Part shown: piece after piece, positions 1 through 6,837 of the stretch
How positions within the stretch are numbered: position 1 is the stretch's first letter
How the letters are laid out: the number at the start of each line of letters is the position of its first letter
DNA from: Defluviimonas sp. SAOS-178_SWC
GTDB taxonomy: Bacteria > Pseudomonadota > Alphaproteobacteria > Rhodobacterales > Rhodobacteraceae
NCBI RefSeq assembly: GCF_039830135.1
Contig: NZ_CP156081.1
Coordinates: 3,582,001 to 3,646,000, forward strand
Length of the DNA: 64,000 nt
Direction: 5' to 3'
Translations under genes and position numbers: made by a program
Notes under the pieces: model-generated
The model's input: the letters and a program-made list of their open reading frames with translations, nothing else
The model's database searches: none
Told to the model about the DNA's origin: nothing

Positions 1-67
1 CGTGATGGCTTCAGCATCGGGCCGCAACCAGTCGTGCCGCAATGATCTGGATCAAGCGCGGACGCCG

Positions 68-772
68 TTATCGGAGCCCAGCCAATGTCCGCCGCACAGT
101 TTCGATGCGGCTGGCATTCGGCGGGTGGGTGCCGAGGAACTGGTTGCCGGGATCGGGAATGCGCGTGAAGAACACGGCGCCACGCTCGGGGTCGTAGCCG
201 GCATCCCAGGCCAGGATGGTACCAAGCGCATCGGCCTCCAGCTCGAAATCCTTTGCATAGCGCCGCGCGCCGAGTGTGCCGCCGAGATCCTGCGCGCTTC
301 GGACAGCCTCCGGATCCCCGCCGCTCGCCGCGGTCAGGACGCCAAGAACCAGCGCCCCGGTCATGGCCGTCTGTCGCTGGCGCGGAATATGTTCGGCAAT
401 ATGGTGGGCCGCTTCATGGCCGAGGACGAAGGCGATTTCGTCCTCGTTCCGCGCCTCGGCGATGAGCGGCAGGGTGAATGCGATGATTGGCCGTCCGTTC
501 GGGTCGAGCGTTTGATAGGCATTCGGCGGCTGACGAGGGCGGTCGTCGACGACGATGCGGAAATCGCAGTTGTTCCCGACGCTGCGAGCACGGCATTCGC
601 GTTCGATCACCGGCTCCATCCGCGCGACGACGGACATGAAGTTGCTGGCGGCCACATCGGGCGCAACCGGCGGCGCGGCCCCATAGCTGACAGAGGATGG
701 CGCGGACACCGGCGGTGCCGGCTCCACGCATCCGGACAGCGCGAGAAAGACGAAGACTAGCGTTCTTTTCAT
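68..772 (-). CDS. M48 family metalloprotease lipoprotein
   Basis: Predicted zinc metallopeptidase of family M48, 234 residues, probably anchored to a membrane facing the periplasm and acting in envelope protein quality control. The N-terminus is a short hydrophobic signal ending in a lipobox (LSGC, Cys at about residue 15). The zinc-binding HEAAHH sequence lies in the middle of the protein (HExxH type), and a downstream E-AD motif (FELEADALG) supplies the third ligand expected of M48. The C-terminal THPPNASRIE stretch is also typical of the family. It is shorter than HtpX and has no polytopic membrane region, so it resembles the LoiP/YggG lipoprotein branch. Substrate unknown. It is transcribed away from the small gene at 945. 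Confidence 0.88.
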   Translation of the reverse strand: MKRTLVFVFLALSGCVEPAPPVSAPSSVSYGAAPPVAPDVAASNFMSVVARMEPVIERECRARSVGNNCDFRIVVDDRPRQPPNAYQTLDPNGRPIIAFTLPLIAEARNEDEIAFVLGHEAAHHIAEHIPRQRQTAMTGALVLGVLTAASGGDPEAVRSAQDLGGTLGARRYAKDFELEADALGTILAWDAGYDPERGAVFFTRIPDPGNQFLGTHPPNASRIETVRRTLAGLR

Positions 773-944
773 AAGCCTCTCCGGGGCTTTTGGCTGCTCA
801 TGTCTGCCGCGCGAATCCTACCGTCCCGAGGCGGATCGCGAAAGCCCCCGAAATACGGCAGTTTTTTCGGGTGGGGTCCGCCCGGGCCTTCCCCGCGCAC
901 TTCAGTCCATTGAGGACCGGCCGGCATCGCGCTAGACTGAATTC

Positions 945-1181
945 ATGTTTACCATCGAGCACGATTTCGACGCCACCGTGATTACCCTCGTCGACGAGGG
1001 TAGCCCGCATCTTGAAGAAGATGTGACGATCCAGACGTTCGAGGAATGCGTCACGATCGAGCAATTCGATCCGCGCCGCGACGAGGTGGTAAAGATCGTC
1101 ATGTCGATGGCCCAGGTGCGCGAACTGGCGGCCGCGCTCAACCTTCCGGAAGGCGTCTACCGGCTTTCGCCGAAGCGCTAG
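945..1181 (+). CDS. small conserved hypothetical protein
   Basis: A 78-residue acidic protein with no signal peptide or membrane segment. I do not recognise a named domain. The acidic N-terminal half and the helical C-terminus (MAQVRELAAALNLPEGVY) look like a folded cytosolic protein. The coding region shows the GC-rich third positions of its neighbours, and it ends four bases before the convergent UbiA gene, which supports it being real. No good Shine-Dalgarno sequence precedes the ATG, so the start is less certain than the frame. Function unknown. Confidence 0.6.
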   Translation: MFTIEHDFDATVITLVDEGSPHLEEDVTIQTFEECVTIEQFDPRRDEVVKIVMSMAQVRELAAALNLPEGVYRLSPKR

Positions 1182-1185
1182 AGCC

Positions 1186-2619
1186 TCAGCCCCCGAACCA
1201 CTGCGACCAGAGCCCGGCGGCCCAGAACATCAGGCTGAGCGTGATCATCAGGATGCCAATGCCGAACTTGTCGCGCATCGCGAAGACGATCGGGTCGTAA
1301 TCCTGCTTGCCGAACCAGCCGAGCATCACCATCCGCACGAGCCAGAGCGTCATCGGGATCATCGCGAGCCAAAGGATCCAGGTCGTCGGATAAAGCTCCT
1401 GCCCCTGATCGCTGATCGAATAGAGAAAGAAGATGAGGACGGCGCCGATCGTGCCGAGCCAGGCGACGTTGAGAAGATCGCCCCGGTCCGGCCGTCCGTA
1501 ACCCCGCCCCGGCAATCGTTCGTCCGAGGTCGCGAGCGTCAGTTCCGTCAGCCGCTTTACGCATCCGAGCGTGATGAAGATCGGGAAGATGAAGATCAGC
1601 ATGTAGATCGAGACCTCGACCTGACCGGCCGCGGCTCCGGCGATCACCCGGATCGTGTAGAGCGCTGCCAGGGTCGAGATATCCACCCAGCGCAGCCGCT
1701 TCAGCTTCAACGAATAGGCGAGCGAGGTGACCATGTAGAGCACGACGACCCCGAAGAACGCCCAGTTGAGCGCCGCCGCGACCCCGAGCGCGAGGAGCAT
1801 GAGCCCCCCGAACGTGGCCATCCCGACCGCAATCGGCACATCGCCGCTGGCAAATGGCCGCCGGCATTTCGTCGGATGCAGCCGGTCGGCTTCGAGGTCG
1901 AGAAGATCGTTGACGATATAGATGGAGGAGGCGGCCGCGGAAAACGCGACGATGCCCCAAAGGATCGGAACCAGTGTCACCAGATCGAAACGGTGCGCCG
2001 CGATCATGGCGAGGAGGAGCAGGACGTTCTTGACCCACTGATGCGGCCTCATCGCCTTCAGGAGCGCCCGCCAGCTCCAGCCACCCGCCAGCTCGACGAC
2101 GTTCTGCCCCCGCGCCGCCAGTTCCCGCGCGCGCGGCACCCGGCCGACGACCAGCGCGTTTTCGGCCTTTTCCCAGACCGCCATGTCGACCGCGTCGTCG
2201 CCAGCATAGTCGAAGCCGCCCTCGCCATAGGCCGCCACCAGCGCCTTGGCCTTGTGGGCGCCCTTGAGGTTCGTCGTCGAGTCCGAAGCGAAAACCGTCT
2301 CCGACAGCCCGTATTCCCCCGCCAGCCGCTCCACGAGGCGACGATCGGAGGCGGAGGCCAGCACCACCTCGCGCCCCGCCATCCGGCTTCTGAGGGCGAG
2401 GTCGGCGACCTCGGGATTGACCGGCAGAAGGTCGGTGCGGATCGGCGCAATCTCCACCAGTTCGGCCTTGAGCCGCTCCGGATGGCGGAAATGCAGCGCC
2501 GCGGCGCGCAACGTCGCGATCGGATCGTGGCCAAGCCCCGCCCAGAACGACTCGAACAGCATGTCGGTCTTCAAAAACGTGCCGTCGACGTCGAGGACGA
2601 GCGGCTTCACTTCGGTCAT
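1186..2619 (-). CDS. HAD phosphatase-UbiA prenyltransferase fusion protein
   Basis: A 477-residue two-domain protein. Residues 1-185 form a HAD-like domain: the nucleophile motif is LDVDGT (D10 and D12) and the acidic motif is GDD at 140-142. Residues 190-477 form a polytopic UbiA-superfamily prenyltransferase whose Mg-prenyl-diphosphate motif is NDLLD...D...HPTK (N237 to K251). The C-terminal half resembles the decaprenyl-phosphate phosphoribosyltransferase-like branch of UbiA more than ubiquinone-pathway UbiA. By family it should transfer or use a polyprenyl phosphate at the inner membrane, with the HAD domain possibly removing a phosphate from the product. The acceptor is unknown. The stop lies four bases from the convergent gene at 945. 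Confidence 0.85.
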   Translation of the reverse strand: MTEVKPLVLDVDGTFLKTDMLFESFWAGLGHDPIATLRAAALHFRHPERLKAELVEIAPIRTDLLPVNPEVADLALRSRMAGREVVLASASDRRLVERLAGEYGLSETVFASDSTTNLKGAHKAKALVAAYGEGGFDYAGDDAVDMAVWEKAENALVVGRVPRARELAARGQNVVELAGGWSWRALLKAMRPHQWVKNVLLLLAMIAAHRFDLVTLVPILWGIVAFSAAASSIYIVNDLLDLEADRLHPTKCRRPFASGDVPIAVGMATFGGLMLLALGVAAALNWAFFGVVVLYMVTSLAYSLKLKRLRWVDISTLAALYTIRVIAGAAAGQVEVSIYMLIFIFPIFITLGCVKRLTELTLATSDERLPGRGYGRPDRGDLLNVAWLGTIGAVLIFFLYSISDQGQELYPTTWILWLAMIPMTLWLVRMVMLGWFGKQDYDPIVFAMRDKFGIGILMITLSLMFWAAGLWSQWFGG

Positions 2620-2629
2620 CTTCGGAAAC

Positions 2630-3517
2630 TCATCCTTTCACGGCGAACACGCAGCCGTCCGTCACCAGTTCCGGCGGGGTGACGCACAGTCCGCGCGCCA
2701 CCGCCCAGGCCGCCAGGACCTTCGGCACATAGGCCCGGGTTTCCGCGTAGGGCGGCACCCCGCCATTGTTCTTCACCGCGTTCTCGCCGGCATTGTAGGC
2801 GGCGAGCACCATCAGCGGATCGCGGTTGAATTCCTTCATCAACCAGTCGAGATAGGCAACCCCGCCCTTGATATTCTGGATCGGATCGGTGCTGTCCGAG
2901 ACGCCGAACCGGTCCGCCGTCGCCGGGATGAGCTGCATGAGCCCCACCGCCCCGGCGGTCGATACCGCGTCCTTGCGCCCCGCGCTTTCGATGCCGATGA
3001 CGGCGAGGACAAGCGCAGGCGACACCTCGGTGCCGATCGTCGCCTTGAGGATCTCGGTGCCGTGCGCGGCGGCGATGTCCTGAAGGTGCTGAAGACGGGG
3101 GGCGGCGACGGACTTGCCGCCCGGCCCCTGCGTCAGCGCGGAAAGCGCGGTCGAGAACCGGCCGGCCCCGTCGGCGAGCGTCGGCGAAACGACATTCCAG
3201 TACCAGTCGAACGCACTCGGCTGCGGCAGCGCCGGTTCGAGCCCCGGCGCGACGCCGCCGCGCGGGATCGGATGTTCCGGGGGCGGCAGCCGCGTAGCGA
3301 GCCTGCGCGCCTGTTCCTCGGGATCGATCTGGACAGTGATGCGCTTTGCCCCGGTCGCCGACACTGAGGCCGATCCCTTCGGCGCGCTGATCCGCTTGAA
3401 CGTGAAATCCGGATACCCGTTCGCCGCCGTTTTCGCCGGGGTCTCGGCCGACGCGACATTCGCCGCGAGCAACAGGGCGGCGCCACACGATAGTACCGGT
3501 CCGATGCTTTTCAGCAT
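2630..3517 (-). CDS. lytic transglycosylase domain protein (SLT family)
   Basis: A secreted peptidoglycan lytic transglycosylase of 295 residues, expected to cleave the MurNAc-GlcNAc bond in the periplasm. The start at 3517 is chosen because it begins a clean signal peptide (MLKSIGPVLSCGAALLLAANVASA); the frame is open further upstream to 3637 but that extension is not signal-like. The C-terminal half carries the SLT signature: the catalytic Glu in IGIESAGR, then AGAVGLMQLIPATA, then AAYNAGENAV. The N-terminal 130 residues are proline-rich linker. It sits directly upstream of the HAD-UbiA gene (10-base gap) and is probably cotranscribed with it. Confidence 0.88.
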   Translation of the reverse strand: MLKSIGPVLSCGAALLLAANVASAETPAKTAANGYPDFTFKRISAPKGSASVSATGAKRITVQIDPEEQARRLATRLPPPEHPIPRGGVAPGLEPALPQPSAFDWYWNVVSPTLADGAGRFSTALSALTQGPGGKSVAAPRLQHLQDIAAAHGTEILKATIGTEVSPALVLAVIGIESAGRKDAVSTAGAVGLMQLIPATADRFGVSDSTDPIQNIKGGVAYLDWLMKEFNRDPLMVLAAYNAGENAVKNNGGVPPYAETRAYVPKVLAAWAVARGLCVTPPELVTDGCVFAVKG

Positions 3518-3747
3518 GCCGCCTGTCCTGACTGCTCTTGTTTTTTCTTGCCCCACTTGTCTCAGAAAACCAGAGGCCGGACTAGCATTTCCGTGCTTGA
3601 CGGCGCCGGATTCGCTGAAGATTCGGCCTTTTGGCAACAGGCAAAACCAGCGAATACGGTCACGAATGAAGATTTTTATCTATTAAAAACAGAGTTTTAC
3701 ATGCAAATTTCGAAAAAGTGACCGCAACTATAAAATGTACGACCAAT
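3518..3747. other. intergenic region with an AT-rich segment upstream of the flp array
   Basis: No gene is seen between the transglycosylase start and the first flp regulatory element. Bases 3661-3720 are strikingly AT-rich for this genome: I count 16 G/C in 60. This could be an upstream promoter element or a binding region for a nucleoid protein. No transposon end is visible. Confidence 0.4.
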
Positions 3748-3769
3748 GCCCAACTCCTGCCACGATTCG
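3748..3769 (+). promoter_or_regulatory. shared pilus-regulon element, copy upstream of flp1
   Basis: GCCCAACTCCTGCCACGATT occurs 122 bases before the flp1 start, preceded by ACGA five bases upstream. The same arrangement is present before flp2, flp3, flp4 and cpaE. The binding factor is unknown; role inferred from conservation and constant distance. Confidence 0.5.
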
Positions 3770-3869
3770 ACGGCCTCATAAGCCCATGCCGCGACGGAGA
3801 CGGGACTTGGTGTAACTCCCCGGACGACACGGAGCGGATGGTGTAACGGGCGAACCTACGGAGAGAGAC

Positions 3870-4064
3870 ATGAAACTGTTCAAGCTTGCGAAGAAGTTCA
3901 ACAACGAAGAAGACGGCGCCGTGACTGTCGACTGGGTCGTGCTGACCGCCGCCGTCGTCGGCCTCGGTGTGGCCGCCCTGGCCGCCGTCAAGAAGGGCAC
4001 CGGCTCCCTCACCACGAAGATCAACAACTACCTGTCCAGCCAGTCGATCAACTCGACCTTCTGA
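3870..4064 (+). CDS. flp: Flp-type pilin, copy 1
   Basis: Structural pilin subunit of the Tad pilus, 64 residues. A 16-residue basic leader ends in Gly16; the prepilin peptidase should cut after it, leaving a mature N-terminus AVTVDWVVLTA followed by a hydrophobic helix. Most Flp pilins carry Glu at +5 and Tyr at +6 of the mature protein; here Asp21 and Trp22 take those places. A strong ribosome binding site (ACGGAGAGAGAC) precedes the ATG. The protein is identical to copies 2 and 3. A terminator follows at 4091, so each copy is probably its own transcript. It lies at the head of the tad locus, whose TadV peptidase at 15351 would process it. Confidence 0.9.
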   Translation: MKLFKLAKKFNNEEDGAVTVDWVVLTAAVVGLGVAALAAVKKGTGSLTTKINNYLSSQSINSTF

Positions 4065-4090
4065 TCCCGGATCGGACAAGACCAGCAAAG

Positions 4091-4118
4091 GCCGCGCCCC
4101 TCCGGGCGCGGTTTTTTT
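4091..4118 (+). terminator. Rho-independent terminator of flp1
   Basis: Stem CCGCGCCC with GGGCGCGG around a short loop, followed by seven T residues. Equivalent hairpins follow flp2 and flp3. Confidence 0.9.
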
Positions 4119-4385
4119 GCATCCAAGGGCTGGGTGACGATTCCCGCCCGGGTCCGGCGGCCGCAGCGCGTCCGGCATACTGACGCCCGACAGGAAACAC
4201 CCGGACCTCATCGTTTCCAAACTCCCCGAGATTTACATGGAAATGCACGACACGCGCCCAAGTTGTGTCACGATTCGAGAGCAAAACAGTCTCATGCCGC
4301 GACGGAGACGGGGCCGGATGAAGACCCGGCAATACGGTTCGCGGATGGAGCAAAAGCGAACCTTAAACCTACTACGGAGAGAGAC
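4119..4385. other. flp2 upstream region
   Basis: Gap between the flp1 terminator and the flp2 start. It holds the flp2 copy of the shared element (4256-4277) and the leader with CGACGGAGACGG. The part from 4119 to 4250 is unrelated to the corresponding stretches before flp1 and flp3 as far as I can see; no gene is supported. Confidence 0.4.
4256..4277 (+). promoter_or_regulatory. shared pilus-regulon element, copy upstream of flp2
   Basis: GCCCAAGTTGTGTCACGATT lies 130 bases before the flp2 start, with ACGA five bases upstream. It shares GCCCAA and CACGATTCG with the flp1 and flp3 copies. Confidence 0.5.
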
Positions 4386-4580
4386 ATGAAACTGTTCAAG
4401 CTTGCGAAGAAGTTCAACAACGAAGAAGACGGCGCCGTGACCGTTGACTGGGTCGTGCTGACCGCCGCCGTCGTCGGCCTCGGTGTGGCCGCTCTGGCCG
4501 CCGTCAAGAAGGGCACCGGCTCCCTCACCACGAAGATCAACAACTACCTGTCCAGCCAGTCGATCAACTCGACCTTCTGA
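4386..4580 (+). CDS. flp: Flp-type pilin, copy 2
   Basis: Encodes the same 64-residue pilin as copies 1 and 3. The frame is open upstream to 4134, but the real start is the ATG at 4386: it follows the conserved CTACGGAGAGAGAC ribosome binding site and matches the start of the other copies. Leader cleavage is expected after Gly16, giving AVTVDWVV at the mature N-terminus. Silent differences from copy 1 (GTGACCGTTGAC) are shared with copy 3, and a GCT codon in VAALAAV is unique to this copy. It has its own operator-like element and its own terminator. Confidence 0.9.
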   Translation: MKLFKLAKKFNNEEDGAVTVDWVVLTAAVVGLGVAALAAVKKGTGSLTTKINNYLSSQSINSTF

Positions 4581-4605
4581 TCCCGGACCGGACAAGACCA
4601 GCAAA

Positions 4606-4637
4606 GGCCGCGCCCCTCGGGGCGCGGCCTTCTGCTT
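4606..4637 (+). terminator. Rho-independent terminator of flp2
   Basis: Perfect stem GGCCGCGCCCC with GGGGCGCGGCC, then a T-rich tail (TTCTGCTTT). The loop differs by a base from the flp1 and flp3 terminators. Confidence 0.85.
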
Positions 4638-4743
4638 TGACGCGTGGACGCCGGTGGCGGTGCAGCTGCGCGCGGCGTCCGCCTCGACCACACGGCGCGT
4701 TACGTCAAGCCCTGATGAAATGCCCGCGTATTGCACGATGTCC

Positions 4744-4765
4744 GCCCAACTTGCGTCACGATTCG
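4744..4765 (+). promoter_or_regulatory. shared pilus-regulon element, copy upstream of flp3
   Basis: GCCCAACTTGCGTCACGATT lies 122 bases before the flp3 start, the same distance as in flp1, with ACGA five bases upstream. Confidence 0.5.
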
Positions 4766-4865
4766 CGGGCAAAACACCTCCATGCCGCGACGGAGACGGG
4801 ACCTGGCGTAACTCCCCGGACGACACGGAGCGGATGGTGTAACGGGCGAACCTACGGAGAGAGAC

Positions 4866-5060
4866 ATGAAACTGTTCAAGCTTGCGAAGAAGTTCAACAA
4901 CGAAGAAGACGGCGCCGTGACCGTTGACTGGGTCGTGCTGACCGCCGCCGTCGTCGGCCTCGGTGTGGCCGCCCTGGCCGCCGTCAAGAAGGGCACCGGC
5001 TCCCTCACCACGAAGATCAACAACTACCTGTCCAGCCAGTCGATCAACTCGACCTTCTGA
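4866..5060 (+). CDS. flp: Flp-type pilin, copy 3
   Basis: Third gene for the identical 64-residue pilin. The leader from the operator to the ribosome binding site is nearly the same as in copy 1, whereas the silent sites near codon 20 follow copy 2, so the gene looks like a mosaic of the two. Gly16 is the expected cleavage site, Asp21 replaces the usual Glu at +5 and Trp22 the usual Tyr. Three identical copies with strong translation signals suggest gene dosage for the major pilin; that is inference. Confidence 0.9.
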   Translation: MKLFKLAKKFNNEEDGAVTVDWVVLTAAVVGLGVAALAAVKKGTGSLTTKINNYLSSQSINSTF

Positions 5061-5085
5061 TCCCGGATCGGACAAGACCAGCAAA

Positions 5086-5117
5086 GGCCGCGCCCCTCCG
5101 GGCGCGGTTTTCTGTTT
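5086..5117 (+). terminator. Rho-independent terminator of flp3
   Basis: Stem CCGCGCCC with GGGCGCGG, followed by TTTTCTGTTT. Same design as the flp1 terminator. Confidence 0.85.
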
Positions 5118-5178
5118 CCACCAGCGCCACGAGTCGTTTCGCTTTTGCTATCGCATAGCGCGAAAATGAACGACCACT

Positions 5179-5200
5179 GCCCAAATCATGCCATCTTGGC
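5179..5200 (+). promoter_or_regulatory. shared pilus-regulon element, copy upstream of flp4
   Basis: GCCCAAATCATGCCATCTTG lies 108 bases before the flp4 start, with ACGA five bases upstream. AAAATG-ACGACCA-TGCCCAA is shared with the flp1 copy, although the gene itself has diverged, which argues for selection on the element. Confidence 0.5.
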
Positions 5201-5286
5201 AGGCTTTACTTGGATCAAGGGCAAAGGGCGACATACGAGTTCGGAAGCCGGCACGGCGACGGCCTCTCTACAAAACGGAGCATGTG

Positions 5287-5481
5287 ATGAAGATTTGGAG
5301 GATGATCTCGCGGTTTCAGGCTGACGAAGCCGGCGCGGTGACCGTCGACTGGGTCGTGCTGACGGCAAGCGTCTGCGGACTGGTGGCGTTGGCGATGGCG
5401 GGGCTCAAGGGCAACATGACCAGCATCGGTCAGAAGACCGAGCAGTTCCTATCCGCCCAGACGATCAACACGACGTTCTGA
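5287..5481 (+). CDS. divergent Flp-type pilin, fourth copy
   Basis: A 64-residue Flp-family pilin that keeps the core AVTVDWVVLTA after Gly16 and the C-terminal INTTF, but differs elsewhere (leader MKIWRMISRF, and a Cys at residue 29). The frame is open upstream to 5188; the ATG at 5287 is chosen because it aligns exactly with the start of the other flp copies and follows an ACGGAG sequence. It may be a minor pilin, a tip subunit or a condition-specific pilin. Its own upstream element and following hairpin suggest a separate transcript. Confidence 0.85.
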   Translation: MKIWRMISRFQADEAGAVTVDWVVLTASVCGLVALAMAGLKGNMTSIGQKTEQFLSAQTINTTF

Positions 5482-5518
5482 TCGCATCCCACGCGGAAGA
5501 ACTGTTCCGGCAAGAATT

Positions 5519-5545
5519 AGAGCGCTCCGCGAACGGGGCGCTCTC
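5519..5545 (+). terminator. hairpin after flp4, probable terminator
   Basis: AGAGCGCTCCG pairs with CGGGGCGCTCT (one G-U pair) around CGAA. The T tract is missing, so termination here is less certain than after flp1-3. Confidence 0.5.
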
Positions 5546-5723
5546 AGCCATTCGGGACTGGAAAAAGAGCAGGAATGTTTCCAGTCTCGGCAAGATTCCA
5601 CCCAACCGGCGTGCTTTGACCACCATTTCGCCGTATTCCATTCGGATATTCCACGCTAAAGAGGCGCGCGAGTCTGCCGGGATCCGGCGAGCGTGCTTTG
5701 CCTGATCGACGAAAGGAACGACT

Positions 5724-6596
5724 ATGCGTCTGGTATTTGGTTTGGTTTTGGTACTGGGTGTCGCGTTGGCGGGCTTTGCCGTCTACATGGCCCAGGGCTT
5801 CATCGCCCAGACCCAGGCTGAGCGGGACCGGCTTGCTGCGGAGCAGGCGCGGGCAGTGCGTCTGGTTGATGTCGTTGTCGCCAAGAAGGCGATGAACTAC
5901 GGCGACCGGTTCACGCGGAACGATCTCGAAGTGATCAAGGTGCAGGCCGGCAAGGTGCCGGCCGGTACTTTCACCACCGTCGTCGCCCCGCAAGGTGGCG
6001 ACAAGTCGGTCGTTCCGGTCTTCTGGGAAGGCGAGACCCGGCCCCGCGCGGCGTTGCGCAGCTATGAACCGTTCGAGCCGATTCTCGGCGCCAAGGTGAC
6101 CGAACCCGGCATCGACGCGGGGATCAACGCCAACCTCTCTGCCGGCATGCGCGCCTTCGCGGTCAACGTCGACGTGACGTCGGGCGTCTCGGGCTTCCTG
6201 CGCCCGGGCGACCGCGTGGACGTCTACTGGTCGGGCGCGGTCAATGGCCAGGACGTGACGAAGCTGATCGACGAAGCCGTCCGGCTCATCGCGATCAACC
6301 AGAGCGCCGATGCCGACCGCAGCGAGGAAACCGTGATCGCTCGCACCGTGACGGTCGAGGCGACGCCGAAACAGATCGCGGCACTGGCGTTGGCCCAGCA
6401 GACGGGCCGGCTGACTCTGTCGCTTGTCGGCACCGGCGATGTCGAGCAGGTCGGCGCGATCGAGATCGACCGCAAGACCCTTCTCGGGATCGTGGAGGCC
6501 GCGCCGGTCGCGGCGCCCGAACCGGAGAAGGTCTGCACCATCCGCACCAACAAGGGCGGCGAGATCATCGAAACGGTGATCCCCTGCACAAACTGA
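5724..6596 (+). CDS. cpaB: Flp pilus assembly protein CpaB/RcpC
   Basis: A 290-residue inner-membrane or periplasmic assembly factor of the Tad pilus. It has one N-terminal membrane segment (residues 4-22), then a SAF-like domain of the kind found in CpaB/RcpC (VVVAKKAMNYGDRFTRNDL), and the family motif GMRAFAVNVDVTSGVSGFLRPGDRVDVY in the middle, which is diagnostic. The length is normal for the family. An AAAGGAACG ribosome binding site precedes the ATG. A strong hairpin terminator follows, separating this gene from the secretin, so it is probably transcribed apart from cpaC. Confidence 0.93.
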   Translation: MRLVFGLVLVLGVALAGFAVYMAQGFIAQTQAERDRLAAEQARAVRLVDVVVAKKAMNYGDRFTRNDLEVIKVQAGKVPAGTFTTVVAPQGGDKSVVPVFWEGETRPRAALRSYEPFEPILGAKVTEPGIDAGINANLSAGMRAFAVNVDVTSGVSGFLRPGDRVDVYWSGAVNGQDVTKLIDEAVRLIAINQSADADRSEETVIARTVTVEATPKQIAALALAQQTGRLTLSLVGTGDVEQVGAIEIDRKTLLGIVEAAPVAAPEPEKVCTIRTNKGGEIIETVIPCTN

Positions 6597-6623
6597 CCCG
6601 ATCCGCGGCATGCGGTTCAACCG

Positions 6624-6666
6624 GGCGCCGGCCACCACATGGTGTGGCCGGCGCCTTCGCATTTTA
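6624..6666 (+). terminator. Rho-independent terminator of cpaB
   Basis: GGCGCCGGCCAC pairs perfectly with GTGGCCGGCGCC (12 bp, 8-base loop), followed by TTCGCATTTTAC. It divides cpaB from cpaC. Confidence 0.8.
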
Positions 6667-6837
6667 CTACTGCTTCCCGACTGTTGCGGCTTGTCCACAT
6701 AAAGACGTCGGCGCAACACGTTGATTCTTGCAAAAAAACGTGTCTTCCCGCATTGTGACTGCAATCTGGGCGATAAAGACCCCTTCAAGCGGGCATCAAA
6801 GACCCATCAATGAGGCGTGATCGGAGAGGCAGGTCAC

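Larger units (their letters stand above)
3748..5117 (+). repeat. tandem triplication of the flp unit (upstream element + gene + terminator)
   Basis: Three units at roughly 3748-4118, 4256-4637 and 4744-5117, each with the same operator-like sequence, a 5' leader containing GCGACGGAGACGGG, a 65-codon flp gene and a GC hairpin terminator. Start-to-start spacings of the genes are 516 and 480 bases. Units 1 and 3 share almost the whole leader; the leader of unit 2 is different from about 25 bases after the operator to the ribosome binding site. Within the genes, unit 1 differs from 2 and 3 at adjacent silent positions (ACTGTC against ACCGTT), while unit 2 alone has GCT for GCC further on. Confidence 0.9.

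Noticed and set aside
1..45. Possible 3' end of a plus-strand gene (frame 1 open to TGA at 43-45), or a minus-strand gene starting at 17.
   Set aside because: Too little sequence to support either; no motif is visible.
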